Below are positions 10,165 to 22,282 of a stretch of DNA of 64,000 nucleotides, in pieces. The position numbers and the translations under genes are program-made. The first letter of the stretch is position 1; every line of letters starts with the position of its first letter. The DNA is from Dugong dugon (lineage: Eukaryota > Chordata > Mammalia > Sirenia > Dugongidae): NCBI GenBank assembly GCA_030035585.1, contig CM057472.1, positions 91,447,601 to 91,511,600 on the forward strand, read 5' to 3'. Under the pieces are notes generated by a model, which ran no database searches, had not been told where the DNA came from, and saw only the letters and a program-made list of their open reading frames with translations.

Positions 10165-10177
10165 TGATATTAATGAT

Positions 10178-11005
10178 AATGTTGGTAATTTCTTCATTCA
10201 TTTGAATCACCTTTCTTTGGAATAAGCATAAATATGGATCTCTTCCAATCAGTTGGCCAGGTAGCTGTCTTCCACATTTCTTGTGATAGACAAGTGAGCA
10301 CTTCCAGTTCTGCATCCATCTGTTGAAACATCTCCATTGTATTCTGTCAATTCTTGGAGCTTTGTTTTTTGCCAATGCCTTCAGTGCAGCTTGGATTTCT
10401 TCCTTCAGTACCATCAGTTCCTGATCATATGCTACCTCCTGAAATGGTTGAAGGTCGACCAATTCTTTTTGGTATAGTGACTCTGTGTATTCCTTCCATC
10501 TTCTTTTGATGCTTCCTGCATCGTTCAATATTTTCCCTGTAGAATCCTTCAATATTGCAACTTGAGGCTTGAATTTTTTCTTCAGTTCTTTCAGCTTGAG
10601 AAATGCTGAGTGTGTTCGTCACTTTTGCTTTTCTATTTCCAGCTCTTTGCACTTGTCATTATAATACTTTACTTTGTCATCTCAAGCAGCTCTTTGAAAT
10701 CTTCCGTTCAGCTCTTTTACTTCACCGTTTCTTCCTTTTGCTTTAGCTACTTGACGTTCAAAGGCAAGTTTGAGAGTCTCTTCTGACATCCATTTTGGCC
10801 TTTTCTTTCTTTCTTGTCTTTTTAATGACCTCTTACTTTCTTCATGCATGATGTCCTTGATGTCTGGTGTTCGGTCATTAGTGTTCAGTGAGTCAAATCT
10901 ATTCTTGAGATGGTCTCTAAATTCAGATGAGATATACTCAAGGTTGTACTTTGGCTCTCATGGACTTGTTCTAATTTTGTTCATCTTCAACTTGAACATA
11001 CATCA
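10178..11005 (-). pseudogene. RTE LINE copy A, 5' coding part
   Basis: The minus strand keeps the region before the polymerase core. The frame at 9710-10552 contains ALKALAKNKAPRIDRIQ, a degenerate form of the RTE/LINE motif ALANNKSPGIDGI, in its upstream section. The 75-codon frame at 10425-10652 overlaps in another phase, showing frameshifts. Recognisable RTE text fades at about 11005. The endonuclease domain is not preserved as an open frame. Confidence 0.75.
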
Positions 11006-11077
11006 TTCTAGTCAATATTAATAATAGTAATACATATTATACTTAACAGCTAAACATAGAATCACAGTGAATTAATG

Positions 11078-11143
11078 TCATATATATATGTGTATGTATA
11101 TATATATATACACGTATATAAATATGTATATACATATACATAC
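11078..11143. repeat. AT-rich dinucleotide tract
   Basis: Alternating TA with TG/CA interruptions (ATATATATGTGTATGTATAT and onward), almost self-complementary. It directly adjoins the 3' end of the next AfroSINE. Confidence 0.85.
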
Positions 11144-11302
11144 TCAAAACCTGCTGTCATCAAGTCAATTTCCACTCATAGCAACCCTATAGGACAGAGT
11201 GGAACTGCCCTATAGAGTTTCCAAGGAGCAACTGGTGAATTCGAACTGCTGACTTTTGCTTAGTAGCCTGAGCTCTTAACCTCTGCACCACCAGGGCTTC
11301 AG
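11144..11302 (-). mobile_element. AfroSINE, short form
   Basis: Plus-strand text ACTCATAGCAACCCTATAGG, TTTCCAAGGAGCAACTGGTG and CTCTGCACCACCAGGGCTTC is the complement of the AfroSINE tail, middle and head. Nearly full length. Confidence 0.88.
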
Positions 11303-11311
11303 GCATATATG

Positions 11312-11680
11312 CAGTCATGCACCACATAATGTCCTTTCAGGCAATGTTGGACTGTATTTACATCAGTGGTCCTATAAGGTTATAATAAAGTTTGGAAAGC
11401 CCAATTGGAAAACTAGATGTAGTAGATGTAACATCTTTAACATTATAATGCAGTAATATATAATAATAATGTTTTGATGCGTGTTGAAAAGTAGCACTTA
11501 TTTGTTGTTACTAACCATTGTATGTATCTGTAATTTTTAATATAATAGGCTTTACAGGGTTTAGTTCGTAACTATATATAGGTTGTGCGTAAGTAGGACA
11601 TTCGTAACCCTAGGACTGCCTGTATATTATATGGTGTTCACACAGTGTCAAAATCACACAATGTCCTATTTCACAGAAAT
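11312..11680. repeat. Ancient non-autonomous DNA transposon remnant
   Basis: GCAGTCATGCACCACATAAT, GTGGTCCTATAAGGTTATAA and, at the far end, TGGTGTTCACACAGTGTCAA and AATCACACAATGTCC resemble a common mammalian element beginning CAGTCATG(T/C)GCCGCATAACGAC and ending with TTCGCACAACGACGAAATCG. The CpG-rich consensus has decayed to TG/CA. The family name is uncertain. Confidence 0.45.
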
Positions 11681-11716
11681 TAATTAATTAATTAAGTGGC
11701 TCTTGACTTTGTATAG

Positions 11717-11795
11717 ACAGAGAGATAGGTAGATAAATAGATAAATAGGTAGAGTATATATGATACTATAGTATAGAGAAAGAGAGAGAGCCCTT
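11717..11795 (+). repeat. GATA/GAGA simple-repeat patch
   Basis: AGATAGGTAGATAAATAGAT at the start and AGAGAAAGAGAGAGAGCC at the end make an interrupted low-complexity tract. Confidence 0.75.
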
Positions 11796-11849
11796 ATACT
11801 ATTAAACATGGTTAAAGAAAAAGGTGATTTCTCCAGGAAGTGGAATATG

Positions 11850-12040
11850 GTGTAGCACTTCAGATTAATCTCAACTCTTGAATTCCACTTTAGCTCTGCT
11901 ACTTAGTAATTTTATGACCATAGGAAAGTGATTTGCCTTCTGAAAGCCTCAGCTTATTCTCTGGAAAATTGGCGGGACTAACAATACCCTTTCTAGACTT
12001 CCGAGTAAAGTTCTAGTGAGATTCAAGTTAAAAAAAAGAT
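11850..12040 (+). repeat. MIR SINE remnant
   Basis: AATTCCACTTTAGCTCTGCT, ACTTAGTAATTTTATGACCA and AGTGATTTGCCTTCTGAAAG match the MIR core, though diverged; CTAGTGAGATTCAAGTTA fits its 3' part. Confidence 0.6.
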
Positions 12041-13530
12041 AGAAAAATAGTTTATATTTGTCTAAATATATTTTTCAAGTATTGCTATCAATAGAAATAT
12101 CATATTAGGTAGGGGAAGAGGGTGAAGTAGATCACTAAGACAAAATAACTAATGTAAAAATTAAAGAAGTTTAAAGAAAAGCTAGTATCTAGTTTACAAG
12201 AATAGAAGGGGTATGCCTTTCATTTCATGAGACCCCTGTCTCCTGTATCTCATAACAAATAATAGACAAAGAATTCAAATAATTCCAGGTTTAAAACCCA
12301 GTTTTGTCACTAATTGTGTTCTGGGTATAGCACTTAGCTTATAGGTTTGTTTTAAGAGTGAAAGAAACTTTGTTTTTTAAGCATTTAATACAGATAACTG
12401 TCAATAATTGTAACTATTAAAATTAATTATGGAGTAATCCCGTATGCATATTTTATAAAATCTAAGGATTTACCACGTTTTGGTCAATAAAATGAAGGAG
12501 TTTCAGAGATATGTGAATCATTTTGCGATATCTGTCCCAATGATTCAGTGTGGCAATAGAGTCAATGCAACTATAATAAATTAAAACCAGATTCATCATA
12601 CCTATAAAAGTAAATACAACAACCAGCAATAACGACAAATATGAATCACACTGTTAGAATTCGCCTCTGAATTAAAATTGCTTGGCTAGGAATCACCTCA
12701 TTAATTCTCTTACCCTCAAGATAAATGAACCAATTTTATAATCTTAAGAGCACTGAGTTATATTTCAGAGAATAATCAGAATTACTGATAGGAAAAGAAC
12801 ACACTTGAAATCTCCTTGATTTCATAAGGTTTCACATTTCAATGCAAACTCAAGGCTTTTTAGAGGTTACGTTCTATTTATGGTTGGATTTCTTTTTTTA
12901 ATTTCTTGATTAAGGGGGAAAAGATTGAAATGCCTAACAGGGCACTTGGACATCAAATGGCTCTCACTTGACTGTATTTTGATGACGTTAGCATGAATTA
13001 ATCACAGACATAGAGGTGAAATTTCCCTTGAACTACATATTTAGTTTTTTAAATTAATAGGATAATATGCGTGGAACTAGATGCCTTTGGAGAAGGCAAC
13101 TATAAAATTCAAAGTATTTTCAAATAGTGTCTTGCACTAAATCCACCATAAAAACAGGTCACATTCCCCAGAAGCAAACCCCAGTGCTGTTGAGATTTGC
13201 CTCTTACTAATATTCTTTTAGATTATTTCCTGGAATTTAATGGTTAAGATTGGCCTGTGGAAGGAAGGGTTTGTATGAAATGTGGGTTAAATTTGAAGAT
13301 GCACAAGTTTCAGACAGAGTTCTGGGGAGCACTGTGGCTCTCTGTGGTGCAGAAGAGATGCTAGGGAGTGGGGGAACTGGGAGGGCTGAGAACTGAGGGG
13401 AAAGGAGTCTTATACCCATGTAATACGAGAGCATTACACACTGCCTGTTCTACCTGTTGGATTCCCATGGAATATTTCATTTTTAAGGGGAAAAAAGATT
13501 CCTCTGCCAAATAAAACTTGCATTAGTGTT
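12041..13530. other. Repeat-poor AT-rich DNA, no gene seen
   Basis: I recognise no coding region, RNA or repeat here. Frames are short. A 65-codon minus-strand frame at 13237-13434 has no supporting features. The lack of visible repeats makes it a candidate for conserved non-coding sequence, which only alignment could show. Confidence 0.45.
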
Positions 13531-13915
13531 ATTGTAGTTAGGTGCCGTTGAGTCAGTTCCGACTCATAGTGACCCTATGTATAGCAGAACAAAACATTGC
13601 CCCGTCCTACACTATCCTCACAATCATTGCTGTGTTTGAGCCTGTTATTGCAGCCACTGTGTCAATCCATACAGTTTTTCTCTTTTTCATTCATTCTCTA
13701 GTTTATCAAGCATGATGTCCTTCTTCAGGGTCTGGTCCTACCTGATAACATGTCCAAAGTGTGAGAGATGAAGTTTCACCATCCTCACTTCTAAGGAGCA
13801 TTCTGGCTGTATTTCATCCAAGACAGATTTGTTCATTCTCCTGGCAGGCCATGGTCTATTCAATATTCTTCTCCAACAGCGTAATTCAAACACATCAATT
13901 CTTCTTTCCCAGTCT
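13531..13915 (-). mobile_element. RTE LINE copy D, 3' fragment
   Basis: The plus strand begins ATTGTAGTTAGGTGCCGTTG and includes AGCAGAACAAAACATTGCCC, TTCAGGGTCTGGTCCTACCT and CTAAGGAGCATTCTGGCTGT, the RTE 3' UTR and end of the coding part in complement. It is truncated on its 5' side near 13915. Confidence 0.85.
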
Positions 13916-13939
13916 TATCTGGAGTGTCTTCTGACCTGA

Positions 13940-14092
13940 GGGGCTCATCTTCCAGCAGTGTATCAGACACTGTTCTGCTGCTATCCGTAAGACTTTCACT
14001 GCTGATTTTTCTCAGAAGCAGCTTGCTAGGTCCTTCTTCCTATCCTGTCTTAGTCTGGATGTCCCACTGAAACCTATCCACCAGGGGTGTAT
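13940..14092 (-). repeat. Fragment of diverged Afrotherian SINE
   Basis: CTTCTTCCTATCCTGTCTTA, GTCTGGATGTCCCACTGAAA and CCTATCCACCAGG match a segment repeated at 60596-60665. The shared text suggests a SINE subfamily of this lineage. Orientation is by analogy with the 60.5-kb copy. Confidence 0.4.
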
Positions 14093-14794
14093 TTGGCTAT
14101 TAATTTCATATTATGTTTTTTAAATGCCCTACTTTTGAGAATTTGTGGACTTGTAATTGAAAACTCCCTGTTTCTTATCTCAAATATATTTCTATATAGA
14201 CTAGCAATCTTTGAATATCTCATTCACTAGGAAAAACATGTCAAATTCTTCCAATTTTCTCTCATTTACAGGGTAGCAATCAATCTGTATGTGTTGATCA
14301 ACATTAGGTCCATTGTAGTAGTTTCCTCTGCATTTTGAGAGATTAAATTATCTTTAAATCATGTCAAGAATTTTTCTAAACATAGAACATTTGATAAATA
14401 AGGCATCTAGAAGATGTATGAAACTTGTTTTTTCCCACCTTTAGAAATCTCACTCAACAGAAAGCAGAGGAGGGGTTTGGCTAGACTTATTGACTGATGG
14501 ATACTCTCTTCTCATACCCTTCTATCAAAATTGATTGGTTTCTTATCCTTCCCCCACCTCCCCTTTTAGGTGCAAAAGTCTAGTAGTTTAAAGAGTTTTC
14601 TTTTGTAGGAATAGTTGTCTTTCAGCATTTTATCAGGCAATGAAGTCTATATTAAGGTGATCGGGGATATAAAGTACCAGCAAGCAGTGCATTTGGTGGG
14701 AAAGAACAAGAGCTGAGATTCCCTCCATCTCAAGTGCAGAAGAAAGCTTATTTATACACTTCTGGTTTTGATTCCTGCCTCATAACTTGACATT
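14093..14794. other. No recognisable gene or repeat
   Basis: AT-rich sequence. Nothing recognised. Confidence 0.45.
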
Positions 14795-14915
14795 TGCATA
14801 CATTTAGGATGCTATTTAACCCTATGCCTCAGTGTGTCGTGTTGTAATGAATAAACAGTGCATGTGAAAATACCTAGACTATGCTGGCAAATTGTAAGCA
14901 TTCAGTAATCAGAAT
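14795..14915 (+). repeat. MIR-like remnant
   Basis: ATGCCTCAGTGTGTCGTGTT, GTGAAAATACCTAGACTATG and AAGCATTCAGTAATCAG follow the order of the MIR 3' half. Strongly diverged. Confidence 0.4.
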
Positions 14916-14977
14916 GTTCAGTTTTTCCCAATACATTGTTCCCAAGAGGTGGTTGTAAGCACCTGACTCTCTTCCAG

Positions 14978-15120
14978 AGATAGACTGACACAGTGGCTGC
15001 AATGATAGACTCAAACATAGCAACGATTGTGAGGATGGCACAGGACCAGGCAGGATTTTGTTCCATAGTACGGAGGGCTGCTATGAGTTGGAACCAACTT
15101 GATGGCACCTAACAGCAACA
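14978..15120 (+). mobile_element. RTE LINE copy K, 3' end only
   Basis: Plus-strand RTE 3' end. GACTGACACAGTGGCTGCAA, GTGAGGATGGCACAGGACCA and CTGCTATGAGTTGGAACCAA lead into GATGGCACCTAACAGCAACA. Only the last 140 bp survive, typical of extreme 5' truncation. The tail text is the part shared with AfroSINEs. Confidence 0.85.
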
Positions 15121-15689
15121 CCTCCAGTTAAATAGTCAAAATGATTTCAATTTTTTTTTTGTTTACTGAGAGATAGATTCTTTTATCTCTAAATAGTTTG
15201 TAGGTGGAAACCCTATCTTCTTGTTTTCAATGCTGTGATCTAGTTAATTTCTCCATTGTAGGTGAATAGCTTTTTTCTGTTTGGAAGTGGTTTTATTTAC
15301 CCTTAGAGTTCAAAAGTCACCAGGTCTCTAAAACTCCATCAACCCTTTTAATCTAGAGACACAGGGTTTTTTACAGTTCAGTTCAGGAAATATATTTCTA
15401 TATTATTGCTTCTCTTCCTTATGCTCCTTTTGTTCTGCTGGAACACTTATCAGAGATATTAGATTTCTTGGATATATCTAAGTGCCATCACTTTCTTCAT
15501 GATGTTTATCTCTTTGTATTTAGGAAGACCATGTTTTCTTTCTATATAGTCACAGAATTGCTTTAATGCTAAACCATGTTTTTTAACTCTAGAAAGAGTT
15601 TTTAATTAATTATTTTTAGAGGTTAAGGGGTTGTATTTGAATGTATAGTATAAAATCTAACATCCTCCTATTGTTTTTCCTCCTTAGCT
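15121..15689. other. No recognisable gene or repeat
   Basis: AT-rich sequence with a T9 run near 15152. Nothing recognised. Confidence 0.45.
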
Positions 15690-16260
15690 TTCCATTGGAG
15701 TAAAATATTAAATGCACACTCTTGATGAACAACAAAATTGATTTTTACAAATATATATACCCAAATTGAAATCAATGCCAAGATAAATATATAGAACAAC
15801 ATCCCAGAATCCTCCTTTATGCCCTCACACAGTCAATATTCCCTCCAAAAGTAACTACCATTATGACTTCAGCCACCACAGAATAGTTTTGCCTATTTGC
15901 AAAATTATGCTTGCAAGATTTATCCATACCATTCTGTATAGAAGTATTTAACCATTGTTATACATTATTTCATTGTCAATAAATCATCTATTTATTCCAG
16001 TGTCAATGCATATCTAAGTTGTTTCAAGTGTTTGGCTATCATGAATAAAGCTGTTCTGAATACTTCATGCATATTTTATGGCCCTCTTATATATTCATTA
16101 CTGTTGGACTTCTGGAGTTAAATTGCTGGACCTTCAAGGAAGGACATTTTCAGTTTCAGAAGATACTGCCAAACAGTTTTCTAAACTGGTTGCACTGACT
16201 TTCATTCTTACTAGCAGGGTATAAAATTACAACTGCTCAGTGTTCTTATTATTTTTAATT
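15690..16260 (-). repeat. Ancient LINE-1 3' end
   Basis: On the plus strand TTCATTGTCAATAAATCATC, TTGGCTATCATGAATAAAGC, GGAGTTAAATTGCTGGACC and TACTGCCAAACAGTTTTCTA correspond to the antisense of the L1 ORF2 C-terminus and 3' UTR (compare GGCTATTATGAATAAAGCTG and GAATTGCTGGGTCATATGG in old L1 families). No frame survives. Confidence 0.65.
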
Positions 16261-18034
16261 CAATTTTTCTTTTCTTCTTTAATGTTCTTGTAATTTGGGC
16301 ATATTTTCTGTCTGGCCTTCCTTTTCCTGGCTGCTGAATTTTGCTAATGGGTTGTTATCATTCATTGCTCACACATTAGGACGTGGCCTAGAATGTGGAA
16401 TTCCCTGAGTGACAGCAATCCCAGAGGAAGCCAAAGAGGAAGTGATTTTTCTCCATGTGGGCTGGTGGTAGAGAATCAGACAGGTCACACAACTCTGCTT
16501 AGGCACTTGGAGGAAGCCACCTCATCCCCAGGCTTGCTTGTATTCTTCAGTCTTAGAGATGCAGAAAACTTGGTTTATATTAAGTTCATTTTTGGATCAG
16601 GGATACCTAGCACAGTTACATAGAACAATATCAACCTTTCCACTGGGATCAATATTTAGCTTCAGACCAAAGCCTTCCCATCATGAGCTGATACTTTCTA
16701 CTCCTCATCATGGGACTCTCTGATTCAGGAATCCAAGTGACACCTTGTTCACAAGAGAAAAAGCTGTACACTGTTCTTTCCGCTTAACTCTTGCTCTTTC
16801 CATTTAACTCTTGAAAATCACTCATGTCTCTTAGTGTGAAATTTAATTCACATTTTCAACAAGTTGTTTACACTGGAAAACCTGCACCACCATCCCCAGC
16901 ACATTCGTGTTCTGCATATCTTTTAAAAGTCCCCCAAATTTCATTGTTCTCTTTTTATCTGATGCTAAGGGAAAACATCAGCATTTGTTATGTTTATTCA
17001 TTCATTCCAGTTTGCCTTAGAATAAGTGGCTCTTTTCAGAGATAACGAATAAATTGATGTGATATTGAAAGCTGCATCTTGTACCAGTTTGACTTCTCAT
17101 ACAATGGCAAGGCAAAGGGCTTACAAGATCAAGTATATGTGGACAGTCAGAGAAAGGTGTCAGTTGTTAAGTACAAATGATAATATTTGATTGATATCAA
17201 CCAGGACTGTCTTGCTAGTGGCTGACTTTTAATACTGTATTGTAAACAAAATACAGTCAAATGTTGATCTCTGGAGCCACTTGAGGTTTTTACAGCTTTG
17301 TGAAATCTATCGTAAAATGTGGACTTGCACATTTCCCTTGATATATTTTTTGTAGCTCAGTTTATGGATGGTTTATAAATCATCATTTATATTTGCAGAA
17401 GTATGGTTGCATTATAAGCACATATATTCCTTCTTCCACTATATAATTCTAGGAATAATTTAACCTAAACTCTTTACATGAGTTTGAGATTATTTTTACT
17501 TGTAATCATTTTTGGTCTAGAATATTAATTCAACATGTTCTCTATTCCAGCCTTCCTCCAGGAGGAAGAAGCTCTAAATCATAAGCAGAGAAACCTGAAA
17601 CTATCCCAAACAATAATTTATTGATCACATGCACAAAAAATATATCTCTATTTCAGGATATATATTCAGGAAATAAATATATAGAACAATAGATTCTTCA
17701 GATATTTTAAAATTCTACAGGTCACCTAAACTAACCAACAATTCATTGCTTAAATATTCTCTATAAACTCAGTCCAGAGTTGATAACTTTCAGAGTGCTC
17801 TGCAAAAGTATAACTCTCTCTTTGCTGAAGAATAATCCTGCTTCATTAAATGTTTGCCCTGGTCATAGTTGTGACTTTAGGACCAAAGAGTACAAGTTTA
17901 AACTTTCCTCCAGGAGACAACGACAAATACTTAAGTGTAATTCTCCAGGCTTCCTTGAAATTTGCTTCCTGGTTTGTATCCCTAGTTACTTCATTTTTTC
18001 TCATAAGTTGGATTTTGATTTCCTTCCCAATTCC
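16261..18034. other. No recognisable gene or repeat
   Basis: No element or gene is recognised. A 20-bp tandem duplication lies at 16774-16813 (TTAACTCTTG in each copy). The frames at 16393-16623 and 17780-18157 look accidental; the end of the latter is antisense-free LTR sequence. Confidence 0.4.
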
Positions 18035-18426
18035 AATCACATTCTCTGGAGGAAGGTCGTTGTCATCAGTTTTCCCTGGTCAAGGGACTTCTCTGCACGG
18101 GAACCCTGCGTCAAAAGAACGCGCTCTGCTCCTGGCACTGCTTTCTTGGTGGTATGAGGTCCCCAACCGTCTGCTTGCTTCCCTTTCATCTCTTGTAAGA
18201 TAAAAGGTGGTGCAGGCCACACCTCAGGGAAACTCCCTTTACTTTCGATCAGGGATGTGACTTGAGCAAGGGTTTATATCCCACCCTAATCCTCTTTACC
18301 ACAGGCAGAGATTATGATTTATGACACACAGGAAAATCACAAAATGGAGGATAACCACACAATACTGGGAATTACGGTCTAATTAAGTTGACACATATTT
18401 TTGGGAGACACAACTCAACCCATTAC
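18035..18426 (+). mobile_element. LTR, 5'-truncated, related to the 8.1-kb copy
   Basis: GAAGGTCGTTGTCATCAGTT, CGCTCTGCTCCTGGCACTGC, TTTCTTGGTGGTATGAGGTC and the end GGGAGACACAACTCAACCCA match the LTR at 8069-8597. The first third is missing. It lacks the 48-bp internal duplication and carries different sequence between 18205 and 18320, so it is another subfamily. No viral genes. Confidence 0.8.
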
Positions 18427-21214
18427 AGTTATTAAGCTTCATTTCAGTTAAAACACATCCTCTACTAGCAAATTACAAAGATTTACAGAATTAGTGTGCA
18501 CTTACAAAATGTCCAATGAAAAGACAGAAGATGGCAATTGGGAGAGGGAGAAATTTGTTTTAAATAGCATCCCTGTTGGGTGAGAAAATTCAGCAATATG
18601 GTATCACCTTTTAAGATTGATGATTTGTGTTTTCTACATAGGCTAAGCCAAAATAGATATGTAAAATGCACCTATATGCATGAAGTTCCTGGCAAACTGT
18701 AAGCTGCCACTCACATCTAATGAACACTCTGGCTTCCAAAGAATTTTTGAGTGTGATTATTAAAACCATGATGACATTTACATGGCATTCAAGGTCTGGC
18801 TTAAAGGAGAGTAAGAAACTAAGCAGACACCTTATCATGGAGTCCCAGACAGAGACAAATGTAATAAGCTGTTATATAAAAAGAAATTTGAGTACAAATC
18901 CTCCTATATACCATTATGTTGCTTACTAAGAAGAGATTGTTTCAATATACCCAGCTGTCTATTAAACAGCTTTAATCTTTTAAAGAGTGGCTAAACAGTA
19001 TTTTGTAGAAATATTTAGAAAGATTTCCTGAATTATTCACTTGATGGATGGAGATATAACTGTTAAAATAGCAGTTAAACAAACAAACACAGGTCTACAA
19101 AGCACTATGAAGCTAGGATAAGAAGAGAAAACTACCTGGGGAAGAATGGAGAAGACAGACTACCATTGTGCACTAGAGAAAGGAGGGAGCACAGCTGGAA
19201 ACAAGTTTTCTGAACAAACATCATAAAGACAAAGTTGTCCAAGATTTCTCTTTTTAGAAAGTTAGATTACTTTTAAGAAATGAATTGTGGAGACAGGAAG
19301 CTCCTTGGATACAAAAAAAGAAATGAGAAGTGCAATCATTTCATAAACTATAAAATAGGGCTAGTATCTTTGAAAGAGTTTTCCTTAGGGTAGATAAAAT
19401 GCATGACAATTATTTGGAGTGGGTGTCACCTTGAAAAGAGTTGGTTGTCAAAACAACAATTATTTTCGAGATGAAAACTGTGAAAAGGCCTTGAAATCTC
19501 TTTTATGACATGTCCATCATTTCCAATGGAGATGCTCAGACATATTGAATAAGAATACCCATTTAAAATTGGGAAACTGAAAACTACTTCCATTTCCTTT
19601 AACTCAATATTACCACATCTCTTATTATATATGCCATTAGATTACTCTACATTATATAAGGTAGAGTTTTGATGGTAAAAACATAGTTTAAAGTCATCCA
19701 GCCTGGCTCTTCAAATATGAACATGACTATAATTTTATTCTTTTAATTTCTCTTTATTTGTCATTGAATAAATTATTTATTTACACTTAAATAAATTATT
19801 AATTAATAGTATAGCTTCCCTTCTATGGCTATTCTTGAAGTCTCAATTTATAATGTTTGTAAAACCAACTTGCTAAATGCTTTCTGACATTGAATAAATA
19901 TCTGGGGGATAATAATTAATTTTCCTAGAAATTTCAAAGTGCTGCATTGGCCAAAACAATGTTTCTCATTTAGCACTTATGTCTATTAAATTTGTGTAAG
20001 GTATAAAGAATGGCAAAAAGAGAATGAATGAGTTTTAAGAATTATGCTTTATACCCAACAATAAACAAGAAAAACGCGTCTACAATCCTGTGAGAAAAAT
20101 GAAGGACTCCATAGATCCTGCTTCTCTTCTTTTCCCAAAATGCTTATTTACTAATTGACACACTAGATTCCCATCAGAACATGTTGCCAAGAACAGTGTT
20201 GAATATAAACTTGAGAGGCTGAAGTTGAGGACTAGAAGAAATAGAATTTGAGATAAAAAATATGTTCCCTACAAAAACACTCTCTTTATAAATCTTTGGA
20301 CACTCCCTGGGAGCCTCTTTACCAATCTCATTTGGCCAGATAATCTGGAAGCCCTTCTTTGCGCCCCATATTTAGCTTCTGATTAAAAATCATGTATTTG
20401 CCAATCTAGTATCTTCAACTTCATCATTCCGTTGATGGAATTGTTGAATAATTGGATAAACTCAGATAATGAAATTACTCTATACTTTGCCTCATCAACT
20501 ATTTACCACAAGAAGGAAGGAAAAGAGAAGGAAGAAGGAAAAAAGTTTATCATTATAGGCAGAGAAATTAGTTTATACTGTTCAGTATTTGAAATCAAGT
20601 GCTATAGAAATAATTTGGTGATTATTAAATTAAATTCTACTAAAGAATCAATTATGTAGATGAATTTGAAATTAAATTTACTAATATTACAATGGTTTAT
20701 GCATATTAGCTATTTTTTATGCCTACATATGCCTGGTTTTACTACATAATTGTTTTAAAACTTGTACTACATTTAGACTTATATAATTAAAGTAGTAGTT
20801 TTACTTAAATCTAAAGCATGTTTTGGACCACAGAAGGTGGGGACTGGATTTATCTTAAATAAATTAAATGAACACCCGTAACAAGTAATAGCAGTATTCT
20901 CTGATTAGCCTTCTGAAATTCTTGCTCTCATCTTCACAGAAGTTCTAAAAACATTAGGACAGCATAGGGTCCATTTCTAATTCCCAAATTCCTCATCCAA
21001 TCATTAGTTATTTGAAGAAACTGTATTCATCTCAGTACTACTATGCCTTTAAGTGGTGGTGACTTCCATAAAAGCAGGACCACAGCACACGCTTGTAATT
21101 TGAATATAATTATCTTTCATTAAATATGAACGATTAAAACTCTAAGTAAACTTCAACTTTCAGGAAACAATAAAAGCAACTATCAAAACAGGAAGCGAAA
21201 TAGATGAGAAATCA
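18427..21214. other. Repeat-poor AT-rich DNA, no gene seen
   Basis: About 2.8 kb without an element I can name. Short frames on both strands (for example 18483-18671, 20432-20659) have no family resemblance. It may be intergenic or intronic. Confidence 0.45.
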
Positions 21215-21280
21215 AGAAATTTTTGTTTCCATGAGTAAGTCATTTACCTCTCTGAACTTCAGCTTGCTTTTCCATGTAAT
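21215..21280 (+). repeat. MIR fragment
   Basis: TGAGTAAGTCATTTACCTCT, CTGAACTTCAGCTTGC match the MIR core (GTCACTTAACCTCTCTGAGCCTCAG). It is cut by the adjoining RTE fragment. Confidence 0.5.
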
Positions 21281-21652
21281 AGGATGATAAATGGAGAAAA
21301 TATTGAAGTTGTCAAGAATTTCATTTTACTTGGATCTACAATCAATGCCCATGAAAGCAGCAATCAAGAAATTGAATGACATTGCATTGGGCAAGTCTGC
21401 TGCAAAAGACCTCTTTAAAATGTTTAAAAGCAAAGATGTCACTTTGAGGACTAAGCAATGGTATTTTCAATCTTCTTATATGTATTTAAAAGCTTGACAA
21501 TGTATAGTGAAGACCAAAGAAGAATTGATGCATTTGAATTATGGTGTTCGTAAAGAATATTGAATATACCATGGGCTGCCAGAAGATCAGACAAATCTGT
21601 CTTGGAAGAAGTACAGACGGAATGCTCTTTTGAAGCAAGGATGGCAGGACTT
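21281..21652 (+). pseudogene. RTE LINE copy E, internal fragment
   Basis: Plus-strand RTE coding remnant. GATAAATGGAGAAAATATTG, GATGTCACTTTGAGGACTAA and GAATTGATGCATTTGAATTA follow the RTE order after the reverse transcriptase core. Both ends are truncated: it stops at GCAAGGATGGCAGGACT without the 3' UTR. Loss of a 3' end is not expected from normal target-primed insertion and implies later deletion or rearrangement. Confidence 0.8.
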
Positions 21653-22282
21653 CTTTTTCTTTTCTCTCTTTGCCTCTCTCTCATTGTCTAAAATTTTTTG
21701 GCTAATTCTCTTTTTGTTCCATTCTTCACCTCTAATCTCTTCAGTTAAAGACTTACTGCAGTTGTGTTTATGTTGAAACAATTTCTTTGCATCTTTCAGG
21801 TAATGTCAAAATTCTTGCAGAAAAATTTTCTCTATCTTAATTCTAAGGAGTTTTTCAGTATAAAATGCTTTATACCTAACTTCCTGAACAAAGCAGAGCA
21901 CAAAATTCACTAGATTTTTTTTGTAGGAAAAAAGCCTTTATGTCTTTGTAATTGCTACATAATTTTATGATGATGATTCTGGGAACAAAATGCAACAACT
22001 TCCAGGCCAACATGTTAAACTATTTCCTCTGGAAAGCTGAGCTTCTGTGCAGTATGGAATTTCATGATTATTAATTTCATACCACAACCTTTTTGGATAT
22101 AAAATGAACACATACAGAAATGGCAGGCTGCTAATAGAGACACTATAATGTCATACTAGTATTTTTTTTTTTATTTTAATGCAGGAAATAGAGTGTTCTG
22201 AGGAAAATAAGATCGATATTGATATCCTGTGTCTGCACTTCAAATCAAAACTACACGTCTAAAGGTCACTTACTGTTTGGTA
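21653..22282. other. No recognisable gene or repeat
   Basis: AT-rich, with a T12-like run near 22163. Nothing recognised. Confidence 0.45.

Noticed and set aside
9710..10552. 280-codon minus-strand frame, the longest in the window
   Set aside because: It is a chimera crossing from RTE copy B into RTE copy A and consists of LINE sequence, not a host gene.
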